Of a DNA stretch of 64,000 nt, positions 36,523 to 48,417 are shown piece by piece. Every line of letters starts with the position of its first letter. Within the stretch, counting starts at the first letter, position 1. The notes beneath the pieces are model-generated. The model saw only the letters and a program-made list of their open reading frames with translations, searched no databases and was not told where the DNA came from. The stretch lies in contig JAKGHH010000005.1 of NCBI GenBank assembly GCA_022828595.1, positions 66,769,655-66,833,654 of the forward strand, read 5' to 3'. The position numbers and the translations under genes are program-made. This DNA is from Nelumbo lutea (taxonomy: Eukaryota; Streptophyta; Magnoliopsida; Proteales; Nelumbonaceae).

Positions 36523-36725
36523 TAAAGTTCAAAATATTGATACAGGGTAATACGCTGATAGGGCGTATCAAATTGTATCGGTTCTGTTTTTAAGGGTGAT
36601 ACGCCAATCTACCCTTTGAACCACTTGTTGACCTGAAACATCTCTTGTTGGGACGTATCGGGAAGGCTTTGATACGATACGTATCGACCGATATAGGCTG
36701 ATATGTGACAAAATTTTGATCCTTG
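36523..36725. mobile_element. hAT-like MITE (CGATACG family), 203 bp
   Basis: The ends are TAAAGTTCAAAATAT and, reverse-complemented, CAAGGATCAAAATTT. Flanking 8-base repeats GTGTGGAG (36515-36522) and GTGTAGAG (36726-36733) differ at one base. The interior contains TACGCTGATAGGGCGTATCA and TACGATACGTATCGACCGAT. Confidence 0.8.
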
Positions 36726-36733
36726 GTGTAGAG

Positions 36734-37578
36734 TGGATTAGTCTAGACCCACCAATTTCTCATCCAAATTGCAAAACACCCCTTGAACCATCGTCTTCTA
36801 TTGGGACACCCTATTTTCCCTATAGTGCCGTGGTGTACTCCCTAGGAGATACATCTATCCCACAGGCCTTGCCTGTGTTTCAATAAGTCATTTACCATGG
36901 GTAATGCACATATACAAGACACCTACACACACAAGACACCCCAACAGTGCATTGGGAACATTCCCATTAATGATAACATACAAGTAGGGGAATGTGTAGT
37001 AATGGGTAGAGTTCTTATGATGAGTTCTTATATCATATGGGCAGGTATGGGTAAAGTTTTTATGCTGGATAGGAGATCCAAGAAAAGAGAGAAAAATCAG
37101 AGGACCCAATTCTTATCTTCCTTGCCTTATTCCTATCAATAACTCAATAATGCTAAAGAGAAAGCAAATTTAATACTAACTAATTAAAAAAAGAGAGAGA
37201 TAGAATAAAAGGAATATACAAGTTTATACGTAATACTGCAAGGAGAGATTTTAAAGCAAAAAATTAACATTTATGAAACTATATCTCAAGATGGAAAATT
37301 TATGGATGCATTAATCTGTTTTTCTTCATCCAAATCTATCCCAAGACCTTAATCTCCACAAACATTAATGTGAAATAGATAAAAAACAAAGACGGTTTTA
37401 TACGAACTGGCTGGAAACAAAAAAGAGTAATAGAAGAAATTATCAGGACAGGTGTATTACCTATCACAGTCGTTATTTTTCAATTTGCCCAGGTTCCTGC
37501 AGCGGAATTGTCACATGAGAAAGGATTAGAGAGAAAAATCAAGGAAGAAAATCTGAACTGCTTTTCTCTACAAAATCT
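36734..37578. other. Intergenic, repeat remnants only
   Basis: A block at about 36890-37085 has GGGAACATTCCCATTAATG and a terminal GGAGATCC, which links it to the CTCTGCCCAC foldback family. The remainder is AT-rich with no gene seen. Confidence 0.4.
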
Positions 37579-37586
37579 CAGCAGAC

Positions 37587-38716
37587 CAAGGTTTTTAAAA
37601 ACGAACCGGAAACAGAACCGGTCAGGGGACCGGCTTCTGGTTAAGCGGTTCAATCATCTGGGTCGAACGATTCGATTCATGACGTTATAAGTAAATAAAA
37701 AATATATTTATAAATAATAAAAACAGAATTAATGATTTGGGGGAATTGATGACTTTGTTGATGATTCTTAACAAGGCCAGAGGAGTAATGTCGTTTTCCT
37801 TTTCATTTTACCTACGGTGAATTTCTAGAATGAGGAGATTGACAAGTTCAAACTTTTTGGGGAATTGATAACTTTAGTTGATGATTCTTAAAAAGGCCAG
37901 AGGAGCAATGTCGTTTTCCTTTTCTTTTTACCTAGGGTGAATTTCTAGAATGGGGAGATGAGATCCTGATATGATTCTCTTAAAACATTTTATGTATATA
38001 TCTCAAGTTGAAGACAAATAGGCTTAATTTTCTATTATCTTTATCTATCAATTATAAGAAAGATAGGCTTCAGGTCCTTCACCGATTCACTGCTGCTAAT
38101 GGTGGTGTGACGGTGGGTTTGCCGCCAATGGGATCAGGCTTGGTCGTAGGTGATTGCCGCTGCAAGCTTGCAACTATTACTGCTGTTAGAAAGTAGAAAC
38201 CCCCGCAAAATCGCCACTGTAAAATTGCCCGTCGCTGCAAAATCGTCGGCCGCCGCTACAAATCGGTCACCAGACCTGTTTTTGGCCACATTTGTTACTA
38301 CTGGACAGCTGGACCTGCTGTAAAATCAACGCTGCCGCTGTAGATGAAGTTCACCGCCATCACTAGTCGCCGTGAATCGCCATCGGACACCGTATTTGTG
38401 GCCGGTTGGGTGTGAGGGCTGAGAGGAGGGAAGGGTTAGAACGAAAATGGGGTCGTTCTAACCCTAAGCATGTAAGATTTGGGGTCAGGAATATGGTAGT
38501 AATTTATTTATTTTTTATTTTTTATTTTATTAAATCATAAAAAATAAAAAATTATAACCAGACCCGGGTCGAACGGTTTAGCGGTTCAACCGCCCGAGTC
38601 AACATTTTTTGACTTTTTCAATGTTTTTTAAGAAATTGCCGGTTTGTAATATAACCAGACCCGGGGGACTAACTGGTTACTGGTTTTTCCGGTCCAATCC
38701 AGTTTTAAAAACCATG
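37587..38716. mobile_element. hAT-like non-autonomous element, 1.13 kb, perfect 8-bp duplication
   Basis: The ends are CAAGGTTTTTAAAAACG and, reverse-complemented, CATGGTTTTTAAAACTGG, extending into subterminal ACCGG..CCGGTT motifs on both sides. The perfect 8-base repeat CAGCAGAC lies at 37579-37586 and 38717-38724. The interior has a 120-base tandem pair and a GC-richer stretch (38080-38420, GCCGCCGCT/TCACCGCCAT type) without a continuous frame or transposase. Subterminal fragments of the same family lie at about 26545-26670, 39950-40190, 41825-42125, 49820-50045 and 53660-53920. Confidence 0.82.
37739..37961. repeat. 120-base tandem duplication inside the hAT-like element
   Basis: Copy 1 (37739-37858) and copy 2 (37859-37961, slightly shorter) share GGGGAATTGAT, GATGATTCTTAA, AAGGCCAGAGGAG and AATGTCGTTTTCCTTTTC in the same order, with scattered substitutions. 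Confidence 0.85.
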
Positions 38717-38724
38717 CAGCAGAC

Positions 38725-41043
38725 AATCTAAAGAAATCAATTGTTGCTTGAATTATTTACAAAATAGGAAAGAAGTGAAGTGGAAAATAGGAGAATCAGG
38801 TATTTTGGGTTCATTTTCTCTGCTATGAACTATAGAAAGAATCCAGAACCCAAAACCATTTTCTCCTCCTTGGTATGAATAAATACGTTGTTTGCGTTAG
38901 TATTTAAAGGCTTAACACATAGAAGGGGGGCAAAATATGATTTTAGAAATTTTAAGGCCTCATTCGCTTTTGGATAAGTTATTTGACTAGGTAAGTGTAT
39001 TTATTCATTTTCTTTTATTTCTTAAGTAAATAAGACAACGACTATTTTAGCTATAAAAATCTATTATTAAAAGAGACATTTTTGTCCTATATAAGTGTTG
39101 ATAACTTTCTCCCACCTAGAAGATGAGCCATGAAAATAAATTTTCTCCCTCTCAAAATCCAAAAACAAGCCCCTCTAATTGAATCAAGTAACAAACATTA
39201 CATGAGAATAGCATGTGATATTTTTGTGATAGAGGATATGTGTAAGTCTTTTACCTTTGTGATTTATTGAAGATGATGAGATATATTTTAGGGAGAATGA
39301 CCAATCAGCCCATCTCGGAATTTTATAACCCCAAATTACAGGGGAAATGCATCCTAACCGTGACTTGATGTCAAATTCACGGGTAGGATGTGATTTATAG
39401 GGGGGAGTAGGGGGGCTGGAATTCAGAATTCTGCATGTTACATATTTGGTTTCAGTTTCATAAACAAAAAACACATTAATAACTAATAACATGTTTTTCA
39501 TGTTTTTTAAGAAACAATTTCTTTTCAAAGCACATAGTTTTAATTTGTTTTTGCTTTGCAACTCACCTAAAAAAAGCACGTTGAAAAACAACCCTAAGCG
39601 TGAGAAACATTTCTTGAATATATTTTCCTAGTCTTCTTCTTTTTTTTTTTTTTTTTAATTTTCATGAAAAGATAATACAAGTTGGTTATTGGTGCCGCCA
39701 AGTCATCTGCTGGTACTGTGCATATGGGTGCAACGTGATTAGACGGCAGTTTATGAATTTGTATCGTTCACGCATTCTATTAATTGACTAAAATAAGGTG
39801 GCGTTAGGTATTGTGTAAATATTGCATGTGAGATCGTTTTGATTTTGTTTATGGTAAAATATGGTGTTCTTTTATGTGTAGACGGTTCTCATCCATAAAA
39901 TAGTATGGATGGAGACGGGCCAAACTCCAATTTATCGTTCATAGTGTGGTTTTAAAAATGATATAGAAATGTGACCGTTCTAGCCACCGATTTCTGGGTC
40001 GATGATTCGATCATCTAATTCGAACAGAAGAGCCGTTCTTACAAAAAAATAATTAAAAATAAAAAAAAGCCAAAAACCATTGAATTGGTCAATGGTTCGA
40101 CCACCTGGGTCAATGGGTCATTGATTGATTTAACGATTTTTGACCAGGGACCGGGTTTGGGGTAAAACAGAACCGATTGCCTATGGTGTGGACAATTTGT
40201 GGGAAGGTTTCAATGTAATGCAATTGTGTTACATTAGTCCATTTATTCTCATTTTATTGTCTTCAAAAAAATTACTCTCATTTTATTTAATATTTTAATA
40301 ATTTTTAATATTGTATCAATAAAATAATAATTTTGAATGTTAATTCTAGCACAAGTCCAACGGTTCTCCTTCTCCACTATTTTTTCATTATTTAAATATT
40401 ATTTTTTTAATGTTTTTATCAATAAAACAATATTTAAAATATTAATTTTTATATTTAAAATAATATTTTTTAATTGTTAAAAAAAATCAATTGATGCCTA
40501 TATATTAATTTCTTAATTCCTATTTTTATTTTATTTACCATATAAAATTCAAAAATTAAATATTTATGATCGACCGTATAGATCTCCCATAAAATGTATA
40601 TGAGATATATGAAATAAAAAAATGTGATGTGGACTGATTTACACCACACCTATTCAAAACAGTTACGGATTATGGTGTGATGTAAATCAGTCCTTGTCAC
40701 AGGATGTGGTGTAGACCTGTCCACACCCATTAATTTCTCATCCATACTATAAAACACCTCATACTATGCATTTCTTAACACAAATTTGTTTTACATCAAC
40801 CATTAACTGTTGTTAAACCAGACAGGATTTCAGCCTAATGGAAGCTGCCAGACGCTCAATCCACTAGAAAACAAAAATGTGAATAACATTTGACAAGGTT
40901 CGATAGGTATTAAGTAAATGATGCATGTCTAGGCACCTAAACGCCCAATTCTTGCACCAAGCTCGATCATTAGTTTACTTTTTAAGTTTTAACCAATCAA
41001 ATTACTGTTATAGGGCACAAAATGTAACGATTTAGCATTCGTA
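38725..41043. other. Intergenic, no gene seen
   Basis: AT-rich DNA. A fragment of the GGTTTTAAAA / CCGGTT family lies at about 39950-40190. A T-run lies at 39641-39656. The minus frame at 39184-39591 has no recognisable domain. Confidence 0.4.
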
Positions 41044-41265
41044 AAAGGTTCAAAAGTATGATACGATACAATTCGTATCGGATATATTGTATCGTATCTT
41101 TTAGTCTTGATACACCTATTTACAGGTGCTTTAGGATCTTGATTTATTTTAATAAAAAAGTCACTAAATTATATCTTTAAAAATTATATTTTGAAAAAAT
41201 TAAACATATATTTCTAAGTACCGATATGCCCCTGCCAATACACAGGGGCGATACTTTGAACCATC
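41044..41265. mobile_element. hAT-like MITE (CGATACG family), 222 bp
   Basis: The ends are AAAGGTTCAAAAGTAT and, reverse-complemented, GATGGTTCAAAGTATCG. The interior has ATACGATACAATTCGTATCG and CCGATATGCCCCTGCC. I found no matching 8-base flanks, so the duplication has decayed or the ends are a base or two off. Confidence 0.65.
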
Positions 41266-42454
41266 TTTAACAAGCAGAAAATTGTAACGGCCTAGCCGGT
41301 GAGGTGAACAAAGAAAATCCGCTCCAGTCTGGGCTCTGGAATCATAATGCTTCTGTTGAGAACCCAGTTGTTAAGATGGTCATTTGGCACTCACCCTCAA
41401 AATAGTAGGTGGGGGATCAAACCTGCAAAACTGTAGGCTCTATGTCGTATGGGCAATTGGTCAGTGAACCTCCTGTGCACCGTGCTTTACCCCACAGCTG
41501 AATCAAGTGTTCCCATGTACACATATGACATTATAGATCGGGTGAAAGGTATTGGGTTGTGTTTGGTACCATTGTTGCTTTTATGTGAAACTCATTGATC
41601 AATACAAATTGGTGGAAATATATATGCATTGTCACATCACAGAGTGTCACTTCAACTAAGAATACCATATAGCCTAACTGTTGAAATTGAGGTAGAATCA
41701 ACAATTTGTATTAATCAATCCAAATTTAACATCTCAACAATTTTACAAACCGGTGGTGGCTCAATTGGTAATTTCACCATTTCTTATCAGATAATGAAAG
41801 TAGAACTTTGGAAGGTCCTAAGCATGGTTTTCAAATTATGGTTGACCCAAATGGTTTTAGCTTGAAAACTGTTCAAACAATCGGTTCATTTCATTTCTGA
41901 GTCATTCTTTTATCAAAAACTGTAACTTGTCAATAACCCACTGACCTTTGGGGTTTGATCATTTTTTGTTTTAATTATTTTTTATCTTCCAAAAAATTTG
42001 CAACAGACCATCCGCTCGGACTGGATGGTCAAATCGTTGACCTTTTATAGAGACTCGAAGAGAGCTTGACCTTTAGACCATTGTTTTAAGACTCCCCTGA
42101 CCGGGCAGTCGACCGTATTCCAGTTAAGTGATGATTTTGACAAGTTGGATGGGGCAAATAAATTATCAGATTTACCTGTAAAACCAGGACCCATAGAGCA
42201 TTCAGTTTATTCCAATCCAAGTCTTGACCCAGCTATCTAGTAACTCAGTCGCACAATACCAGTTCGGTTCAATCCCTAACCTATTGACACCCCTAGTTTT
42301 ATCCACCCACTTAGAGTTGCAGTAACTCAACACTGTGGGCTCCTGCAGGAAAGATTGAAAGACAAAACAAGCATCTTCTGGGATCACGGGCATCAATTGA
42401 AGACATCTGCCAATTCGAAGTCTGGTTGGGTGAGGAATTTGCCTACTCGAATCC

Positions 42455-42982
42455 ATAGGGGTGGCCACGAGCCAAGCCTTTCACGAGCTACTTGAGCTTG
42501 ACTCATGAAAAGCTTTGCTCGGTCCAGTTTAAATCGAGCTTCGAACTGAATTCGAGCCCAATATATAGGCTCGTTTGATAATCGAGCCAAGCTTGAGCCT
42601 AGTGAAGCTAGGCTCGTGAAGCTTGCGGGCCTAATATTAAATAAATAATTTTTAATATATATATACATACATAAATATATATAATATAATATAATACATA
42701 TACATACATAAATACATATAATAAATAATTTCATTATATATAATAATATTTTTATTTTTATGTATAATAGTAAATAATTTTATACATATAATTTTTTTTT
42801 CAAAAAAGACTTAGCTTATAGTAGAGCTCGAGCCAAGTCGAGCTCGAACTTACGAGCTATGAACCAAACCGAACTCGAGCTGAAGTCTCTATCTCCAATC
42901 GAGATCAAACTTGATACCATTCCTGTGAGCCGAGCTCGAATAACCAAGTATTCAGTTCGGCTTGGCTCAAACCCACCCCTAT
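42455..42982. mobile_element. Inverted-repeat element with ATAGGGGTGG ends
   Basis: The left end ATAGGGGTGGCCACGAGCCA pairs with the right end, whose reverse complement is ATAGGGGTGGGTTTGAGCCA; both continue AGCC. GAGCTCGAGCC/GAACTCGAGC phrases recur near both ends. The centre is ATA-rich. No coding capacity and no clear target duplication. Confidence 0.7.
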
Positions 42983-43182
42983 TGATATGCCTATTCATAT
43001 TTGTACACATACGTGTACATACACACATAATGCATGTGCGTGTATGTATTTATGTATGTGTAATGTGTGCATGTGTATTCATATGCATCTATGTGTCAAT
43101 ACTTCCAGAGGATAAGATTTTTCAGTATAACATGAACATATTACTCCTAAAACACGATAACTAACTGGGTCCGAATGTAATA

Positions 43183-43547
43183 GGCACGTTAGGTAAGCAC
43201 AACGAGTGAGCACGTAATAGCTGGATGACACATGTCCCAGTTAATGTGCCTTTCATTCAAACAGTTTTACTCTGTCAGAAAGAAATTATTCGTTATTTTA
43301 TTATCTTTGTCAAAATAGTTAAAAATAAAAAACAATGAAAAAGGAAAACCTAAACGTATTGGGAGTTGGGACTCGTATACATTTTCCTTTTTCATTGTTT
43401 TTTATTTTTAATTATTTTGACAAAGATAATAAAATAATAAATAATTTATGTCTAACGGAGTAAAACCGTTTGGATGAAAGGCACATTAAACGGGACATGT
43501 GTCACGCAGCTATTACATGCTCACTCGTTGTGCTTACCTAACGTGCC
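43183..43547. mobile_element. Near-perfect foldback MITE, 365 bp, TA duplication
   Basis: The arms are long inverted repeats of about 160 bases: GGCACGTTAGGTAAGCACAA at the left is the complement of the right end, and the arms continue through AGTGAGCACGTAATAGC and CAAAATAGTTAAAAATAAA. The loop is about 45 bases. A TA dinucleotide flanks both sides (43181-43182 and 43548-43549). The transcript would form a long hairpin, a possible small-RNA source (inference). Confidence 0.88.
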
Positions 43548-43843
43548 TAGTCAACCCTGATTGGCCGACCTCAAGTCTAAGAAACAAGTGAAGATTTTTC
43601 AAGAAAAAAAAAAGAAATAAAGAGATTTGGGCCAACTCGAGCAACCAAACAGTGCTCTATGGTAACGGGATTAATCCAAAACTACCATACTGTGATTAAT
43701 AAGTTAAGATGCTCAATCAGAAAAAGTGGATGGAAATACCTCAGCAGGGACGCCGAGAATAGAACTGCTAAAATATGCTTGTTATATAGGAGTACATGAT
43801 GCACTCTGCTGATTCATAACAATGCAGCCTGAATTAGGAAATT

Positions 43844-44024
43844 TCATTTTCTTCTATTTTTATCAACCCCTCCCCAGTCCCCACCTTCCTTTTTCCTTGG
43901 ACCGTCATCATTATTAAATTGTTCTTGGGCTGCTTGCACACTCAAGTCGAAAGATGGTGCACCAATTGAACGATCTGAATCGATGAGCTGATGGGGTGCC
44001 CATGCTTGTTGCAGCTTGTAGGAG
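43844..44024 (-). pseudogene. Orphan exon-like fragment downstream of the AE7-like gene
   Basis: The minus strand reads LQQAWAPHQLIDSDRSI, then GAPSFDLSVQAAQEQFNN and a Lys/Gly-rich tail to a stop. The composition looks like real coding sequence and a possible acceptor (TCCTACAAG, ending near 44015) precedes it. I recognise no family and find no partner exons. It could be a last exon of a gene fragment, or an alternative 3' exon of the AE7-like gene whose normal stop is 170 bases upstream. Confidence 0.3.
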
Positions 44025-44194
44025 AACACTCAGAGGTGCATCCATGTAGGCTAACAAATAAGAGGATCAGTAGAAAGAAGAGAGCTTCCAAGGATCCTAT
44101 TATTTTATACAAACCCAAAAGTCATGCATGGTTGCATATATCCACAACAATAAAGCATTTACTGTACAACAGGTTGCACCTACAAGAAGCTTAG

Positions 44195-47100
44195 TTAAAG
44201 TTCGTTAGAGTAGATGCACTCATCCACAAGTTGGCGAAGGTTGGGATTCTCCAGAGCTGCAGCAACTCTTTCCTTGTCGTTCAACTGCTTGTTAACTGCA
44301 AAATGGAAAACATGCATTAAGATGCATCTGCTATAGAAAAATCTTCCAGGAAGAAGTTTTCTTCATCATTCAACTTCTTCCTTTTTCCAATATGAACTTG
44401 TTTCTTTTCTTTTTTTCTTCTCTTAAACTTTAGCATCAAGAACAAAAAGCAAGAAAGCGAGTGGATAAAATTATTTTGCATAAAATTCTTTCAGTCCTTA
44501 TTCAAGTCCTACCTGATTCTTCATTTGCATGAGATCCTGGTGCTACTTTAATATCAACCTGTGCAAATGTATGGTCATATATATTAGTAAGAATATAGCA
44601 GGTCAAGTGTTTGGGTGAACAATGGGGAAAAAGGTAGTTGAGATTCAACAGCAATGCCCGGATGTATATACATAATACTTCATCCTTGTCCAATTTCCCA
44701 AATTTACTCTTTTCTCTCAAATTTTGTTAAACAAAAAGAAAAAGAAAATATAAAGCTAACAACCATTTAAATCACGATATGCCTCATTTTCTGATGTACG
44801 AGCAAGCTTCCATACTAGAATTTCAGACTTTGATCCACATATTACAAACCAAATAGACAACCAACTGATATTGCAGACAAATGAAAATACCACATTAGCT
44901 TGTTCCATGTTTAGAGAGCATAAATGAGTATGTAACAAACAATCCAAAATAATATATAATTAACACACTGACATGGTTTTGACCAAAAAAAAAAACACAC
45001 ACGCACACACTGATATGTTGAAACTAATATACTATTCTGTGTTTTATTTTGAATGGTTTTAAGGCCTTTTGCTCATACTTGTTCAGTTTGACATTCAAAC
45101 AACACATTACTGGATGGATCCTTGCTGCCCAGCCAAATTGTGAGTTTTTTCCCTCTCTTTTTGCTATTGCATCTAATAAGGAGGGGCCAGTCAGCAAGTT
45201 TATGGAGATGATCGATGATCAAGTGGTGTGGGTTCCAAGCTTCCGCATACACTTAAATGGTTGGGAGGTTCCATTTCTGGAGGAGTCATTGAGCAGGTTG
45301 TATGAGTTGAATACGGACTAGCTGAACACTTTAGCTGTTCAGCAGGCTGTGGAACCAATGATAACTCTTCACACCAGTGATAAAATACATGGGGCCCACA
45401 CTGAGAGGACAAATGGTTGTGAGCCCGCTGTATTTTATGACTGATGTGGAGTATTATTATTGGTTCCACAGCCTGCTGACAGCTAAAGCGTTCAGCTAAT
45501 CCTATCTCGTATGAGTTTAAGCTGGAACCTAGTCGCAGGGATGCTCGGCTGTGATTGGGGGAGAAAGAAGGCCAGTTGTGGATTTGGAAACTCAAATTCC
45601 ACTGAAGGTTATCGCCTTTGTGTGGCTTGCAGGAAAGGAAAGGATTCAGAATGTGGATTCTCCTGTGAGGCTAGCAATGGTCCTGTGTGCTTTGTGTCCT
45701 CTTAGTGGTTGCTCCTGAGTCTGGACACCACCTGTCAATTCATTGCCCTTTCACTTCTCGTCTGGTACCATTTTCTTAACCTTTTCTGGGTTCGTTGGGT
45801 TTTCCCCTTGCTTGGAGGGTTGCTGCATTCTCGGCTAAAGGAAAGGTCCTTTGAAAGTGCTTACAGAATAGCTTCTCAGATAATGAAGATCAATCGGCTT
45901 CAACAGATAAAAAAACTCCAATATATAAACATGCACAAAACCTTCATTTCAGAGGTATGTTGGACAATATTAACGGTACATATCTGCTTATCAAACAGAA
46001 ATTTTATAAGTTAATCCTACAAGAACTAGTTTTTGTTCAACAGTGACTTCTATCATACATACATGAATTGTTTCAGGAGTGGCCAGTGATCAGATGGGCT
46101 CAAGATTATCAAATTGACTTCCCACCCCCACCCCTACCCCCCAAAAGAAATTCTCCAGTGCATTGATTGAGTTGTAAGTTGTAACATCACAATCCAACTA
46201 ATAGTTGTGCAGCATTTGCTAGGATGGGCTTTGGCTCAGAGTTGGTCTCAGGTTGGCTCTCAATTCAGTGGTTGTATGCTCGCATGTCAATCCGAGCAAG
46301 GAGGAAATAGTGGGGTAACAGGTCAAGCCAAAGATTTCCATAATTAACCTATTTACACACAAGCTGATTGGGTACCCTGTTTCAACAGCAGTTCAAACAG
46401 ACTTACACCCTTAAAACATATCCAAACTCTAAATAACGTCAAGGAGTCTGAAACATGCATTTGACACCAATAAAGCATCCTATCAATGAGGTCTGAGGCA
46501 TAGGTATCAAAAGAAAATTCATTGGACCACCCAAGGAATCAAATGTAAGCATCTACTCATATGGGAGAGACCATCTTGATCATCAAAAGAATTACATGGA
46601 TTAAATTTAAAGGAAAATGTACTAAAAAATACAACAGTGTGCTGAAACTAACTTTTAGATATATGGTTTCCACCCAAAAATTAATAAACAAATAAATTTA
46701 GGGATATGGGGATCACCTCAATTTTGTAAACTGTATTGCTCTCAGGGGTCATTTCTTACCAGAAACAAGAAAAAAAAATGCAATTTTTGAAAGCAAAGCT
46801 AGAGAAAAGATTACAATTTCTGATGGGTTCATATTCCATGAAGCACATATAAACTCCTACTATTTATAAGGAACTTGAATGACCAATTTCAAGTTGCAGA
46901 ATTAGGCATAGCATCTCACCTTGAAATGTGAAGGAAAATAGTTCATCAGTTTAACTCTAAGGCATAAACCAATGATTGTTGCCATACTACAATGCTGGAT
47001 GGTCGGAGTGAAGGTTATCCTACAAATCATGAGAAAAGAAAGTACTTCACAATGAAAGTATAACATATTATTAAAACCTAACCCAAATGACCAAAACAAT

Positions 47101-48417
47101 TTCAAGAATGAAGAGAAGGGAAAGAAGGGAAACGGAAACTGAAAAGCCAGACTGCAAGAGTTAAGATAATAACAATATACACCATTTTTTTCAGTAAAAG
47201 GAAAGTAGGGACTACATACCATTTTTTTTCTGTAAAAACGAGCCATGCTGTTGGCATGCCCAACCCAACCAAAGTGATCTCAGGAACTAAATCAATAACT
47301 AAACGATCCTAAACATCCAAAGAATGCAATTTCTACCATTTGAGATAATGCAATTAATCATGTGTTTAATTAATCCCCATAATTCTCCATTCTTTCCCCT
47401 TTGCCAATCCTTTTTGTCACTTATCTTGGTGTCCAATGAAACAGGCAACTTTACCAAAGGAGACCTCACTCCCCCTAAGATAGATAAACAAATAAATAAA
47501 TCGGCTGTCAAACCTCCTCAAATGGAAGCAAATTTCTTCACACTTCAAAGAATTTCGCCCCAAAGTTACCTCTTCAAGTTGAGTGGCTTCAAACATTACC
47601 ATCCAGAATCTCTCGAAACTACATGTGCAGAGTCATTTTTAACCCAAAATTTGTATTGCGATTCTGTGCCCCCTGCTTAAATTTTCTCCAAGTTTCAGTT
47701 TTTTCCTCTCTGTTTATGTGAGAATACTAAAACAGTTCTACAAATCCGAAACTATTGAACAAAATAAAACGACCTTGAAGAGAAAAATAGTACGAAACTT
47801 CTTACAGAATTCGTCCGAGCTTCTCATCTACAGTAATGGATTCCTCAGAGAGAACGCTGAGCTGTTCGAGCGAATAAGGATGCTCTGGGTCTCTGATATC
47901 CCTCACGAAATCTGAGTCTTGTGTTAAAGAGAATAAACAATTCAAGTTCTGGACTTCAGGAGCGAAAGGATTATACTCAAATTAAAATTTTCCCTCAAAT
48001 TTTGACAAGCCAAACCTCCTTTAATTTTGATAGAAAAATTATTGTTCCAAAAATATTAATTAATTTGAGAAATATATAACCAACCACAAAACATCTACAA
48101 AAAATATACTTCTAACAATGTCTTCTGCCAGTTCCGATCAAGAAAAAAAAATAATGGTGAAAGAAAAATAAATCAGACCATTCCATTGATAAAGGAAGCA
48201 AATAGCGCAAAACTATATTTAGTTAGGAAAAAAAAAAGAAGAAAAAGAAAGGGAGAAAGCGAGAGAATTAAAAGAAATGAAGGGAGAGGGAGGATGAAAG
48301 GATATCATAGATATCGAGGGGATCAACAGCATCATCCCCGTGGAGATCTTCGGTTCGAGCGATCCTCTCCTTCTTGGCGTGGACAATTGGATTCGCATTG
48401 ATCAGACCCAGTGTCAT
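44195..48417 (-). CDS. MIP18/AE7-like protein (AEL type), cytosolic Fe-S cluster assembly
   Basis: Five exons: 48417-48306, 47911-47806, 47019-46920, 44558-44513 and 44295-44195, giving 154 residues. The start [20 protein letters not shown] is characteristic. Then come [57 protein letters not shown] (with the conserved Cys), [32 protein letters not shown] and DECIYSNEL. This is the whole DUF59/MIP18 fold at the usual length. In Arabidopsis AE7 is the CIA targeting factor that delivers Fe-S clusters to nuclear and cytosolic proteins; the present gene matches the AE7-like (At3g50845/At3g09380) branch more closely, whose role is less settled. Intron 1 (48305-47912) starts ATATCCTTT and ends AG, a U12-type site. 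Introns 2-4 are GT-AG. Intron 3 (46919-44559) holds a LINE fragment and a MITE. Confidence 0.95.
45050..45705 (+). mobile_element. LINE fragment in intron 3 of the AE7-like gene
   Basis: On + it reads [35 protein letters not shown] and LSRLYEL, the segment after reverse transcriptase in plant LINEs. After a MITE insertion, LINE-like DNA continues ([14 protein letters not shown], then more to about 45705). It lies antisense to the host gene, is truncated at both ends, and shows no full domain. Confidence 0.65.
45321..45496. mobile_element. Palindromic MITE inside the LINE fragment, 176 bp
   Basis: GCTGAACACTTTAGCTGTTC at the left and, reverse-complemented, GCTGAACGCTTTAGCTGTCA at the right continue to AGCAGGCTGTGGAACCAAT on both arms. 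Flanking TA on both sides (45319-45320, 45497-45498). It splits the LINE reading, so it is younger than the LINE. Confidence 0.82.
47912..48305 (-). other. U12-type AT-AG intron 1 of the AE7-like gene
   Basis: In transcript sense the 5' border is TATG|ATATCCTTTC, matching the U12 5' consensus ATATCCTT exactly. The 3' border is TTCTCTTTAAC, then 12 bases from the branch adenosine to CTCAG|ATTTCG. TCTTTAAC is close to the U12 branch-site consensus TCCTTAAC. No GT lies within the next 60 bases of the 5' border, so a normal donor is not available. AG is the only 3' border that restores the conserved YDFVRDI reading; splicing at the AC four bases earlier would shift the frame. Coordinates are given in transcript order. 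Confidence 0.85.

Noticed and set aside
36523..36725. Cluster of GTATCG/CGATAC repeats as a replication or protein-binding iteron
   Set aside because: Inverted ends and 8-base target duplications identify it as a MITE.
45049..45321. Plus-strand frame as a gene nested in the AE7-like intron
   Set aside because: It matches the LINE post-RT segment ([14 protein letters not shown]) and is truncated.
47912..47917. AC as the 3' border of the AE7-like intron 1
   Set aside because: Splicing after AC adds four bases and destroys the conserved YDFVRDI reading; AG keeps it.
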